Below, one piece after another: positions 35,863 to 45,632 of a stretch of 64,000 nucleotides of DNA. The DNA comes from Mesostigma viride (taxonomy: Eukaryota; Streptophyta; Mesostigmatophyceae; Mesostigmatales; Mesostigmataceae). The position numbers and the translations under genes are program-made. The stretch's first letter is position 1. The number at the start of each line of letters is the position of its first letter. The stretch lies in assembly GCA_009746045.1 (NCBI GenBank), contig RPFO01000542.1:62501-126500 (forward strand), given 5' to 3'. The notes beneath the pieces are model-generated. The model was not told the origin of the DNA, searched no databases, and saw only the letters and a list, made by a program, of their open reading frames with translations.

Positions 35863-36705
35863 CGTGCTTCGTGCATCGCGACTCAGGGCCTGACAAGCTG
35901 CGGCCGAGACCAATGCCGAACACACCCATGCTCAGAGCACATTGCGGATGCCAGGCACACCGCGTTTGCCATGGAACACATGGGTAGACGCTTCGTAAAC
36001 GTGACAACGAATGACCCGCTGAGATCCCCACACTTGCAAGCGCACGGGAAAGGCGGCACACTTACGTTTCATAGATTAGCCGGGGCGAGATAGTAGCTCG
36101 TTTGCCTAGCCGTCATTAAGCCTATAGGCGTTCCAAGAAACGCATGAAATTTCTCTACCAGTACCGGTGGCGCACTATCGGTCTATGATCGCAGAAACTT
36201 CTCTTGAAGGGGCCTTACACTGTCGTGCATGTAACCACGGAGCTTGAATGGTGGCATGACAACGAAAGAAAGTTTTCCTTAAGCCCGACCTCCCCTCCCG
36301 CATTCCACTGGTGATATTACAGCTGTTATAATTCCTGGAGCTAAAAACATGCGGAAAACATGCTGGGCGAGTCCTGTCAAAATTAAAAACCAACAGACTT
36401 AATTGACAGCGCCGTTTAAACGACAGCAAGAGCTTCCATGCCATCGAACACTGCCCGAGGTTGGTCTAATTTAAAGACTAAGCCTGCCGTCTCAGAAAAA
36501 AATGTTCTATGCTCGGAGTCCACGGAATCAGGAAGTCGGCCCGCAGGTGCCGTACAGATCCGGTAGTGACTCGTGAAGTGAAAGATTTGGGCAGATTTGG
36601 GCAGATCGGGTTTGGTCGATCCGGTCCTGGATCAGTCCGTACGCTGAAATTTGCGCGCCGTCCGTTGTACTTGAATTTTCAAGGTAAACGAATGTTGCCT
36701 CTTTC
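35541..36705. other. no gene recognised
   Basis: A (CA)n run at about 35838-35862; otherwise nothing I can support. Confidence 0.4.
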
Positions 36706-36707
36706 GG

Positions 36708-37146
36708 TAATGCAATGGGCCGGTCCCCAGCGGCTCGGCCAACCGGGGCGGCACATTTTGACCTGGCCTGGCCCCAAGAACATTCCTAAAAAGGTAGGGA
36801 AACATGCCATGACCTATACCCAGATGTTGCTGGACGACCTAGTGGTCCCAGCCCAGTTTGAGTACCGCATCCACTCTCTCTCCCGTCTTTGGACTGCCAT
36901 GCAAGACAAGACGCGGTGGAAGAAGATTGTCAAGGCGCACACGCCAGCCCCTGTGGGCAAGCCGCCTCCCCCCAAACGGAGGAGCCGTTTTGATGAGTAG
37001 CGTAGATAGGCTTTTCTAGACTAGATATAGCTTAGAGTTAGGTTAGTTCGATTACGCGGCTTCCTCCACACCACCCATCCAACCTGGAATATGTGCTACA
37101 TGATCTCCCAACGGAGACATGTTATAATTTAATTTAATTTTTTTTA
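36708..37146 (+). mobile_element. 5'-truncated LINE 3' end
   Basis: Contains only the last 95 or so codons of ORF2 (AGPQRLGQPGRHILTWPGPK, MLLDDLVVPAQFEYRIHSLS, RLWTAMQDKTRWKKIVKAHT, stop at 36998-37000), then the 3' UTR and an (AATTT)n-type tail. A 7-bp TAATGCA occurs on both sides and may be the target duplication. Confidence 0.7.
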
Positions 37147-37150
37147 ATGC

Positions 37151-38038
37151 ATGCCTAGAACTGGGCAGAAAAACATTCGCCCTGAGTTGTTAAAGCAACG
37201 GAAAGCATCGTATCATCACAATAAACATTATTACAAACGATATCTGTCGTTATACCAGCATTCATGTTGTAGCATACGCTAAAAGCAGTCAAAACTCGTC
37301 CAAAATCTGGCCGAGGTAATATTACTACCCAGCCATCACAAGCCTATCCACAGAAGCAATAAAGCAACAAAAAGACACTCAAAAAGCCTTGATTATAGCC
37401 CCGAGACTTGTATCGAAACAATATATGACACATGCGCTGTCACTGAGACATGATAAAAGGCTAAAACGTACCTGGTCGAAACCGCAGATTACCTTGTTTG
37501 CGGGAGCTAGCACGCCCACCCCACGAACGTAGTCTCCATTATGTCCTGCCCGCCATCGATGATCAACTGTGCTAGGAACAACGTAACTAACTCATCCATG
37601 CGCAAAAATCCGAACTTTTCCTGCCGAGCAACAAGTAGAGCTTGCACTGTCATCGCCTGGTCGCTCACGCGATTTGCTGCGCCGCCACATAACCTCGGGA
37701 CATATCTAGGCATTTGTAAATGATGCACGGCTACGCAAATAGCATTTATAAGACCTAGGGATGATTCATACAAAGTTTCAGTCGAATACGTCAAGCCATG
37801 CTCGCGCCCCAGTCAGTTGTTTGTGCCACCATAGCCGCGGACGTGAATAATTTTTATTCACGTCGTCCTCGTTTGGCCATGGTACCCCCCCCACTTTCCT
37901 GGACCATAGGTCCCTGTCCAGGTGTCCAAAAGTAGTAAACCAGGGGTGCACGAGAATCTACAAATCTAGATCTCAAAGCTGGTCCAGACAGAATCTTAAA
38001 AAGTTTGCTAGAATCTGAGCTAGTTCTGCCACAAACTC
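37151..38038. other. no gene recognised
   Basis: Unassigned sequence next to the right end of the TTAA-flanked element; nothing supportable. Confidence 0.4.
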
Positions 38039-38105
38039 GGTCCGTTAAATAGGACTGAGAAAAACTCAGTCCTTTAAAACGGACCGAGTACCATTTAAGG
38101 GTTAA

Positions 38106-39200
38106 GGGGTTCGAGCCAGGCTTGGACATCCTTAACGTGAAAGAGCACGGCGGGGTTAGACCTGGTTACCGCCTCGCCGACCTGATTTATGCGGATGATG
38201 ATACCACCCTCATCGAGAGCCCCGAGCACATTGAGACCTGGCTGGACTGCCTGGGCCTGGAGGCGCGGGCGGTGGGGTTGGAGATTAGTGTCAAAACCGA
38301 GGCGATGGTGATTGGGGCCTCCAGTAAACCACCGCTGCCGCGCCTGCTCGACGGGACGGAGGTCCCGTTCCGCGACCGCTTCAATCAAGCTGTTGGGGAG
38401 CTGGCTTCCTGACACCGCCGACGATGTGGACACCCGCATCGGCCTTGCCTGGGCCAAGCTCCGTTCGCTCACACCCTACTGGCGCTCGAAGGGCCTGAGC
38501 GGGCACCGCAAGCGCATGCTCTTCAAGGTCCTCGTCCTCACGGTGCTCACGTATGGCGCCGAGGCGTGGACCCTCCCACCCAAACTGGCAGCTAGGCTAG
38601 ACGGCACGGTTTACAGGATGCTCCGCCAGGTCCTTAACGTAGGTTTTTCCGAGCGTCCGTCATCAGAGTCTTTGTATCATGGCATGCCTCGTGTTTCGGA
38701 TGAGATTAGGCAGCGTAGGATAGCATTTGTAGGACACCTTGCTCGCATGCACCAGCCAGGTCGACACCACCCTCGGTCTGGCCGGCCCCCAGCGGCTTGG
38801 CCAGCCAGGGCGGCACATTCTGACCTGGCCTGGCCCCGAGGACATTCCCAAAAGGGTAGGGAAACCTGTCACGAACTACGTTCAGATGTTGCTGGACGAC
38901 CTAGTGGTCCCAGCCCAGTTTGAGCACCGCATCCACTCTCTCTCCCGTCTCTGGACTGCCATGCAGGACAAGACGCGGTGGAAGAAGATTGTCAAGGCGC
39001 ACACGCCCGACCCTGTGGGCAAGCCACCTCCCCCTGGGCAAGCGGCGGAGGCGTTTTGATGAGTAGAGTAGTTAGGATTTTCTAGATAGAGTTAGGATAG
39101 TTCGATCACGCGGCTTCCTCCACCCCACCCATCATGGAATATGTGCTACATGACCTCCCCACCGGGAGGCATGTTATAATTTAATTTAATTTAATTTTCA
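38106..39200 (+). pseudogene. LINE reverse transcriptase, C-terminal half
   Basis: Continuation of the RT split at 30733: GFEPGLDILNVKEHGGVRPG, YRLADLIYADDDTTLIESPE (YADD), LEISVKTEAMVIGASS. Then in a second frame LPDTADDVDTRIGLAWAKLR, VLTYGAEAWTLPPKL, LDGTVYRMLRQVLNVGFSER and RQRRIAFVGHLARMHQPGR, and in a third frame HILTWPGPEDIPK and DKTRWKKIVKAHT. Two frameshifts (near 38395 and 38750). The 3' UTR ends in (TTTAA)n at about 39178-39198. Confidence 0.85.
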
Positions 39201-39405
39201 AACGAGTACTACTAGCACAGCAGCATTGGACTTTTAGCCGGCCTTCACTAGTTCAGCATGCCGTTGGCCAGGTACCGGTACCGGTAACCGACGCTAGAAC
39301 CGGTACGGCCGGTACCGATTGCCTCGCCGGGTAACCGATACCGGTAGGGTCCCGCCGGTAGCCGAGGGCAAGTACCGGTTTCGTAACCGATCAATACCTT
39401 CACGA

Positions 39406-40589
39406 TCGCGAATATGGCGGCGGTGGCCCTGGCTACCGCCTGTCCGACCTGATTTATGCGGATGATACCACCCTCATTGAGCGCCCCGAGCACATTCCGC
39501 AGACCTGGCTGGACTGTCTGGGCTTGTTGGAGGTGCGGGCGGTGGGGCTGGAGATGAGCGTCTGAGGCGATGGTGGTTGGGGCTACCAGTCGCCCGACGC
39601 TGCCGCGGCTGCTAGGCGGGAAGGAGGTCGAGTTCCGTGATCGCTTCAAACTGCTGGGGAGCATGCTCCCTGAGACCGCCGACAATGTGGACATCCGCAT
39701 CGGCCTGGCCTGGGCTAGGCATCGTTCGCTCAAAACCTACTCATACTCATGGCACTCGAAGGACCTGGGCGAGCACCGCAAGCGCATGCTCCTCAAGGTT
39801 CTGGTCCTCACGGTGCTCACCTGAAATTCATGCCGCCGAGTGAGGCATGGACGCTCATCACTCACGGACACGCTGGCCACACCGCTGAACGGCACGGTAA
39901 CCAGTTACCAGTGAGGATGAGTCCGCCAGTGAGGCCCTAGCTGAACGTAGGGTTTTCCACACATAGGTCTTTAGAATCTTTGTACCAAGGTATGCCTCGC
40001 ATTCGGACGAGATTAGACAGCGTAGGATAGTGTTCGTAGGACATCTTGCTCGCACTAGTCAGGTAGACGTGTACCGACCTAGCTCGGTCTGGCCGGCCCC
40101 CAGCGGCTTGGCCAGCCGGGGCGGCATATCCTGACCTGGCCTGGCCCCAAGGACATTCCTAAAATGATAGGTAAACATGCCATGACCTACCCAAAGCACT
40201 TGCTGGCCGACCTAGTGGTCCCAGCCCCGTTTCAACATCGCATTCACTCCCCGCTCTCTCTTGCTTGGACAGTTACTATGCAGAATGACAAGAAGAGGTG
40301 GAAGACAATTGTCTCGGCTCACACGGCGCCAGCCGGCCCGGCTGCATGTGGGCAGGCCCCCCCCCCCCAAGAGGAAGGGTTAATTAGTTTGCTGAGTAGA
40401 TTAAAAATTAAATTAAATTAAATTATAACATGCCTCCGTTGGGAGAGAGATTAGTTAGGGTTTTCTAGATTATATTAGCTTAGAATTAGATTAGTTCGGT
40501 TTCGCGGCTTCGCCCACCTCCATCCATCTAGCAAGGGAATATGTGCTACATGATGATCTCCCAACGGAGTCATGTTATAATTTAACAAG
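39406..40589 (+). pseudogene. second decayed LINE ORF2 C-terminal copy
   Basis: Starts within RT (PGYRLSDLIYADDTTLIERP), then 39570-39824 (RLLGGKEVEFRDRFKLLGSM, LPETADNVDIRIGLAWARHR), ending with the HAMTYPKHLLADLVVPAPF region (40164-40421) and a 3' UTR to about 40589. Many small indels. Upstream (39270-39400) are short ACCGGTA-rich repeats. Confidence 0.7.
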
Positions 40590-41153
40590 CCGTAGACCCG
40601 GTAGGGGCCAAGCCCATACTATTCGAGACTTAATTCAACTGAGCCCCCAGGTATTATTAATTAATTAATTAATTAATAGACACGTGACTGTGTCCCCTAC
40701 TATACAATTAATTAATTAGTTAATTATCAACATCACTCCGTTGGGAGTAGATGTAGCACATAGCCCTGAGAAGGGGCATATGGCTTTTAATACATTCTAG
40801 GCTACTTCATGCAAGGGTGGGAATGTAAGCTACCCCTGCTCTAGGTGCACCAGGGCACCTGCACCCTCATGGTCTATCACGCTATGCCCGGGTAAGGGGG
40901 GAGCATGCCTGTGAGGGAGGAAGATCATCATGGCTATACAAGAGCTAGGGCATGGCTTCTCGACAGAGAGCATCTCTCTGCATGGCATAGCATGGCTAAA
41001 TTCTTAATGCAACATCCATGGGGGTCCCATTATAGACAAAGCATGGCTAAATGTTGAAGGCATCATCCATGGGGGCCATTATGGGCGCACATGCGCGTGG
41101 GCCACATGCTAGGCTAAGCCTTACTAATCTACACTACTGGTATATATATTCCT

Positions 41154-41799
41154 CCTGGTGCTCGCCATGATTCGGTCGGTTTTCCCCCACGCGAACATCC
41201 GGTCCGAGGATGCGGATGGCGCTGCCTTCTATTCCCCCAACCACCGGCCTGACATCGTGGTGCTGGACTTTGAGGGGGGTGGCCGGCATCTGCTTATTGA
41301 CGTTTCGGTGGCGCGGCCCTTGGCTCTTAGCCACGTGGCTGGGGCCTCCCTCACGGCAGGTTACACGGCGGACCGGGCGGAGCGGGCCAAGCTCCTGGCC
41401 TACGGCGACGTCGGGCACCATCGTGTGGTGCCCTTTGTCCTGGAGGAGTTTGGGGCCATGGGGCCCCTGACCTCCGCCTTCTTCAAGGAGTGTTGCCGGC
41501 TCCGGGAGGACCGGCTGGACCTGGAGGGCCAGCGGGCCCCATGGTCGGCGCGGACCTGGACGTCATATTGGCGTCAGCGCTTGTCGGTGGCGCTGACTCG
41601 GGCCATGGCTGACATCATGCTCCGCCGTACGCGGGCTGATTTTGCGGTGCAGCAGGGCTATTAGGTTCCTCCCGTTAGGCGTTTCCATTGGTCTTATCGT
41701 AGTATAGAGCTTTGACATGGCTCTGTATATAGGTTTATAGCTGGGCGTTTGCTTTGGTTTGAGTGATTTTACTCTGCTGTAAGTAATTATATTTTTAAA
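41154..41799 (+). mobile_element. 5'-truncated LINE 3' end with endonuclease-like domain
   Basis: Flanked by the 12-bp duplication ATATATATTCCT (41142-41153 and 41800-41811). Encodes the last 165 or so residues of an ORF (stop at 41662-41664) plus a 135-bp 3' UTR. A shorter copy with the same 3' end lies on the - strand at 58228-58682. Confidence 0.8.
41158..41664 (+). CDS. LINE ORF2 C-terminus, restriction-endonuclease-like
   Basis: 168-residue open frame; the true start is upstream and lost. The motif NHRPDIVVLDFEGGGRHLL then IDVSVARPLALSH gives a PD-x(n)-D-x-S pattern like the PD-(D/E)XK nuclease fold placed after RT in R2/NeSL-type LINEs, where it nicks target DNA. After it comes an AERAKLLAYGDVGHH segment and an alpha-helical tail (TSYWRQRLSVALTRAMADIM). 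A Cys-His knuckle expected before such domains is not included in this truncated copy, so the assignment is tentative. Confidence 0.5.
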   Translation: MLAMIRSVFPHANIRSEDADGAAFYSPNHRPDIVVLDFEGGGRHLLIDVSVARPLALSHVAGASLTAGYTADRAERAKLLAYGDVGHHRVVPFVLEEFGAMGPLTSAFFKECCRLREDRLDLEGQRAPWSARTWTSYWRQRLSVALTRAMADIMLRRTRADFAVQQGY

Positions 41800-41806
41800 A
41801 TATATA

Positions 41807-42003
41807 TTCCTAGTCTCAGAGGTGGCAGGAGGGGGCTGCCAGGGCTTGTGGTCAACGTGGATGACCGCCCCCCTCCAGTATACCGGCTTCCCCCTTGCGC
41901 TCTGCCGGAGCTGGAGGTAGGTCGGCCATAGCTCGCGTCGCCGTTGTTGCTGGGCCAGGGTCAAGTCGTCGTCCAGCGTGAAGCGAGTCTCCGAGAGCTT
42001 CTT
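41807..42003 (-). pseudogene. LINE ORF1-like fragment
   Basis: On the - strand: KLSETRFTLDDDLTLAQQQR, RELWPTYLQLRQSARGKPVY and WRGAVIHVDHKPWQ, near-identical to the 26.9-kb copy. The natural stop is displaced by the insertion at 41799. Confidence 0.65.
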
Positions 42004-42008
42004 GATAG

Positions 42009-42340
42009 CTACTATACAATCCTCATAGTGATTCTGCCTGCCACGTTGATTGGGGGAGATGGGACAGGGGCCTTCGGCTTGGGTGTTTGGGCTCATGCAT
42101 GTGTCTTGCCTACTTGGTTGGTTGGGTTAGTGCGGTCTAGGGGCTAGTCTAGGGGTGCTCCGTGACTCCCCAACGGGACCACGAGTTTAATTAATTAATA
42201 AATTAATTTCAACTTTGGCAGCTGAACAACCCGTGAATGATGGTAACCAAGACAGCCACCGGGCCAGGCATGGGCTCATGGTTTATATCGTCAAAGAGAC
42301 AACATGTGCATGATCAGAACAGGTATTTCATTTATTATCA
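42009..42340. other. intervening sequence with a retroposon tail
   Basis: No gene. Contains the shared retroposon end GCTCCGTGACTCCCC at about 42155 with a TTAA-type tail (42187-42208), so a short truncated insertion is likely. Confidence 0.5.
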
Positions 42341-42537
42341 GGCGGAGCCAATTTTCGGAAGAACCGTTAGGTTTGTCAGAATTCAGTGGCGAAGCTTATA
42401 AGGCCGTACACGTGAGAAAACATAGGAATAGGGGATGCAAATCCGTCAATCCATCCATCCATACATACATACATCCAACGAATTTGTCCCTAATTTGCAA
42501 GCATAAGGGTGAGGTTCTTCCGAAAATTGGCTCCGCC
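42341..42537. mobile_element. MITE with perfect 25-bp inverted repeats
   Basis: 197 bp bounded by 25-bp perfect inverted repeats (42341-42365 and 42513-42537) whose ends read GGCGGAGCCAATTTTCGG. The interior is short and non-coding with a small ATCC/ATAC simple repeat. I found no clear target-site duplication, so the superfamily is open. Confidence 0.7.
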
Positions 42538-42730
42538 GTAGAGTTTCAACGGGCAAGTTGCAAACTTTAACACGTATGGCTATTTAAAATAGCGCCTTAA
42601 TTAAGGATTGAGAACGAATGCGAAAGACCTTTGATTTCCTATGCGTCACAGCGCACGATGGTGGCTTAAGAATACTCGTCACACAATACGAATAAGCTCA
42701 AACCCGGAAAACCGGTTTCGTATATTACAA

Positions 42731-43307
42731 TGTTACCACACAGATTAAAACACTCAATGCGGGAAGACTTACACCCAGTAGGCGAGGGATTCACACTCGA
42801 GCCCACAGGAGATTTACACTCCAGGATTAAGCGATGGTAAATAATCTGTAGAGCAACGTGGTAAATTACGATACAAGGTCCGGATTGCTGGCATAGCTCG
42901 TGCCTTCCTATTTTGTCCCTTCGTCCCCGTTGGTGGCTGCGCCTGGCGCTGCCAACCAGGCATGACGTGAGGTCCGCGGGGACGGGCTTCTCGAACCGTC
43001 TAGAACACATTAAAGACCAGTACGGCTAGAGGCCTCTCCTGAAAAATATCCAAATGTCCGTAGGAACCATCATAACGCATGTGCAGTGCCACTTGGCTGT
43101 CCCGTAACTCCCGTTCAGGCGCTAGGTCTGCCTACGGCGCAAAGGCCAAGTTCGTCAGCAAAACTTCTACACTTACTTCCACACGGATTGCCTCGGCTGC
43201 CAACTATACTATGGCCTCGGCACTCGGGCGCCGGATTACGGTCGGCGCCGATCGACCGGGACGGATAATTTATTACCACAAATGGCATGTTGCATCCGTG
43301 CAACACA
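42731..43307 (-). repeat. probable 3' LTR of second gypsy element
   Basis: On the - strand the LTR would start TGTGTTGC directly after a polypurine tract (43308-43325) and end GGTAACA at 42731, about 577 bp, close to the 569 bp of the first element's LTR. The other LTR is outside the window. Confidence 0.45.
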
Positions 43308-43862
43308 CCTCCCCCCCCCAACAAAAGAGGCGGCTACTCCTGTAGCCGGGACTTATAAATGACTGTATACATAGTCACTGTTCCCTTCCAGGGCACGCAT
43401 CGATCGTGCCAATTGTCACCGTCCGTTGGCGATGGTTTACGGCGCCGGGCGGTAAGGGCTCGGGCGGTGACCCCCACGAGCGGAGCCCCCACGGCCATGC
43501 CCGCGCAGAGGTGCGGCCGGGCGTTGACGCCGGTGGACACACTCAGCCGGCGCGGCCTCAGCCGGCTCGGGAAGAGGCAGGCCATTGGCCTGGACTAGGG
43601 CGGGCTGGAAGGTGAGTTGCCGCTCGCCGGCGCGTGCATCATGGCGTTTGGCCAGGTTGACATCCCGCAGCGCCTCCAGTGGGAAAACGCTCAAGAAGGC
43701 GGCGAGGAACTTGTGTCGGGTGAGGGACACCGAACCTCCTGTCCAAACGATACCGCACCGAATAACTCGCCCATGGACCCCTGGGGCGGGGCGGCCTGCA
43801 TCAAGGCTGCCAATGCACATGCAAGGAGCATATTTACGCAAAAGGTAGGAGAAGGGCCGGAA
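43308..43862 (-). other. 3' untranslated region and polypurine tract of gypsy
   Basis: Between the pol stop and the LTR. Ends (- strand) with a G-rich polypurine tract at 43308-43325. A 134-codon open frame here shows no recognisable domain and is probably chance in GC-rich DNA. Confidence 0.5.
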
Positions 43863-44245
43863 TTATGCCAACCCTGCCCGGGCTTTATACTCCTGTAGCA
43901 AGCGTGCACAGCCCGTGAGTCCAGCCTCAGCTACCCATGAGTGCTCTAGCTCTGTTTGGGAGAACTTCCACTTAAGGAGGTACTCGCGGCGGCGGCCTCG
44001 ATTGCGGTGGGCTACAATGTCCTCGACCTCATCCTCGGGTTCGCCCGTCTCGGGGTTGAACTCCGAGGGGGCGGGTGCCATGACACGACCTGGGAAGGTG
44101 CTCTTGCGGTAAAGCTTAAGCTGGTCAACGTGGAAAAAATTGGACTTCAGCTGCCACGAGTCCGGGATGGCGACAGACACCATCACCTCATTGAACACCT
44201 TCTCCACCAGATACGGTCCAAGGAATAAGGGGCGGAGCTTGACCT
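43863..44245 (-). pseudogene. pol: gypsy integrase C-terminus and chromodomain
   Basis: FFHVDQLKLYRKSTFPGRV then a chromodomain: EPEDEVEDIVAHRNRGRRRE, YLLKWKFSQTELEHSWVAEA and LLQEYK. Frame differs from the integrase core because of a shift near 44240. Stop at 43863-43865. Confidence 0.85.
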
Positions 44246-44989
44246 TCAGGCTGTCCTCGAACTTGTGCGAGAAGCGGCCTTGGTGGGGGCCCTCAATAAA
44301 AACAAGTCACCTGCTTCGATTGCAGGGGTGCGCCTGTCCAGGGTACTTTGGACTCGCGCCATGTACTTGGCACGCGCCTGACGTAGGCCACTTATGGCGC
44401 TGGAATGAGCTTGCACCATCCGTTGTACCAGCTCCCGCGCCCCTGCGACTGTGGAGCGTAGCTCCGTTGTCGTGGTGATGGCTGGGGCGGTCAAGAGATC
44501 GGTGGGGGTAAGGGGATGCCTGCCTGTAATATCAAGAAAGAACGGGGTATACCCGTGGGCAGAATGGGGGGCATTATTGAGTGAAAACTCAATGAATCCC
44601 AGCACTTCGTCCCAATTCCTCCCGTCTCGATCCAGGTAGTGCCGCAGTGCCTCTTCCACCACCCGATTCACTCTCTCCACCATGTGAGAAGAGCTACTGT
44701 GATAGGCCGTACCCATAGACAACTTAGTCCCGACGACCTGAAAAAATGAGGTCCAAAATTTCGACGTGAACAGCTTGTCCTTGTCGGTGATAAATTGTCG
44801 GGGCATGCCATGGAGCCGGAACACATTGTTTAGGAACAAGTGGGCACACTCTTCAGCCGTCAGTGTGGCCTTGCAGGGGATTAAATGGCATCTCCGCGTG
44901 AGCCGGTCCACCACTACCAGGATCTGAGCATTGCCCGCCTTGGTCTCTGGCAAGGGCCCAATGAAATCCATCATCACCGCGAGTCCCAA
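44246..44989 (-). pseudogene. pol: gypsy integrase core
   Basis: MMDFIGPLPETKAGNAQ, VVVDRLTRRCHLIPC, FITDKDKLFTSKFW, GTAYHSSSSHMVERVNRVV: the D, D and E of the catalytic triad are visible. FSLNNAPHSAHGYTPFF follows. Frameshifts separate it from both neighbours. Confidence 0.9.
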
Positions 44990-45632
44990 GGGAACATGGG
45001 GTCTGGAATTTCCTTTGGAACGCCCTGTTTGCCCGTATTCCGTGGCTTCATGTGCTGGCAGCTGTCACAGGTACTGACATACTCCCGCACATCCCGAGCC
45101 ATCTTAGGCCAATAGTAGGACCTCCGGGCCCTCGCTAACAGCCTGTCCTGGCCTTGGTGTCCCCCCAAGACGGAGTCATGTAACTCAAATAATACCTCTG
45201 CGCGGCATATTTGGGGGACATACAAGCGCCATGAGTCTTGACGGGCCGCCTGGCCACTGACATTCACGTAAAGGAACCCGTTTTGAAACTTGGCTGGGTA
45301 GCCGTCCATGCTCTGAGGGCGGGCAGCTATGGCTTCACTTGCCTTGTCCTCAGTGACTGTGAAGCGCGAGATGAGGCGCTCTAGGTCCGAGCTGATGACG
45401 ACCGTTGTTGCAGTATTTGCCAACGTGAATGCCTCTCCAAGGGGCTGCATTGGAGGGTAAACTCCTGTCGTCGGCACCACATGGCTATACGGGGCCGAAG
45501 TCCTTCCCCCCCCTGCGGCTGCGCACGTGCCCTCACGTGCAGGGGTGCTGCCGGCGAGGCGCACGGAATGGTCAACAGTGTCAACCTCCGCGGTTGTGGC
45601 GCCACAGAAGAGGAAGGGGCTCATCGGGTCGC
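44974..45632 (-). pseudogene. pol: gypsy integrase zinc-binding region
   Basis: LERLISRFTVTEDKASEAIA, then HDSVLGGHQGQDRLLARARR and YVSTCDSCQHMKPRNTGK (H2C2). The open frame starts at 45624, eight bases from the TTAA insertion point at 45633-45636. Confidence 0.85.

Larger units (their letters stand above)
30730..38105. mobile_element. TTAA-flanked DNA element in LINE RT (piggyBac-like ends)
   Basis: Element 30734-38101 between TTAA at 30730-30733 and 38102-38105. Perfect 13-bp terminal inverted repeats CCCTTAAATGGTA. Just inside both ends are ACTCAGTCC ... GGACTGAGT palindromes. TTAA target duplication plus CCC/GGG termini is the hallmark of piggyBac-type transposons. No transposase was found inside; the 7.4 kb holds other retroposons (30959-32533, 33064-33260, 36708-37146) and a large microsatellite. 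Confidence 0.8.
40709..42008 (-). mobile_element. ORF1-only retroposon on - strand, itself interrupted
   Basis: Flanked by the 12-bp duplication CTACTATACAAT (40697-40708 and 42009-42020). On the - strand it has the ORF1 C-terminus (41807-42003), then a 3' UTR like that of the 27.0-27.5 kb copy, ending in a TTAA-type tail at 40709-40727. A + strand LINE fragment (41154-41799) is inserted just after the ORF1 stop. Confidence 0.8.
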
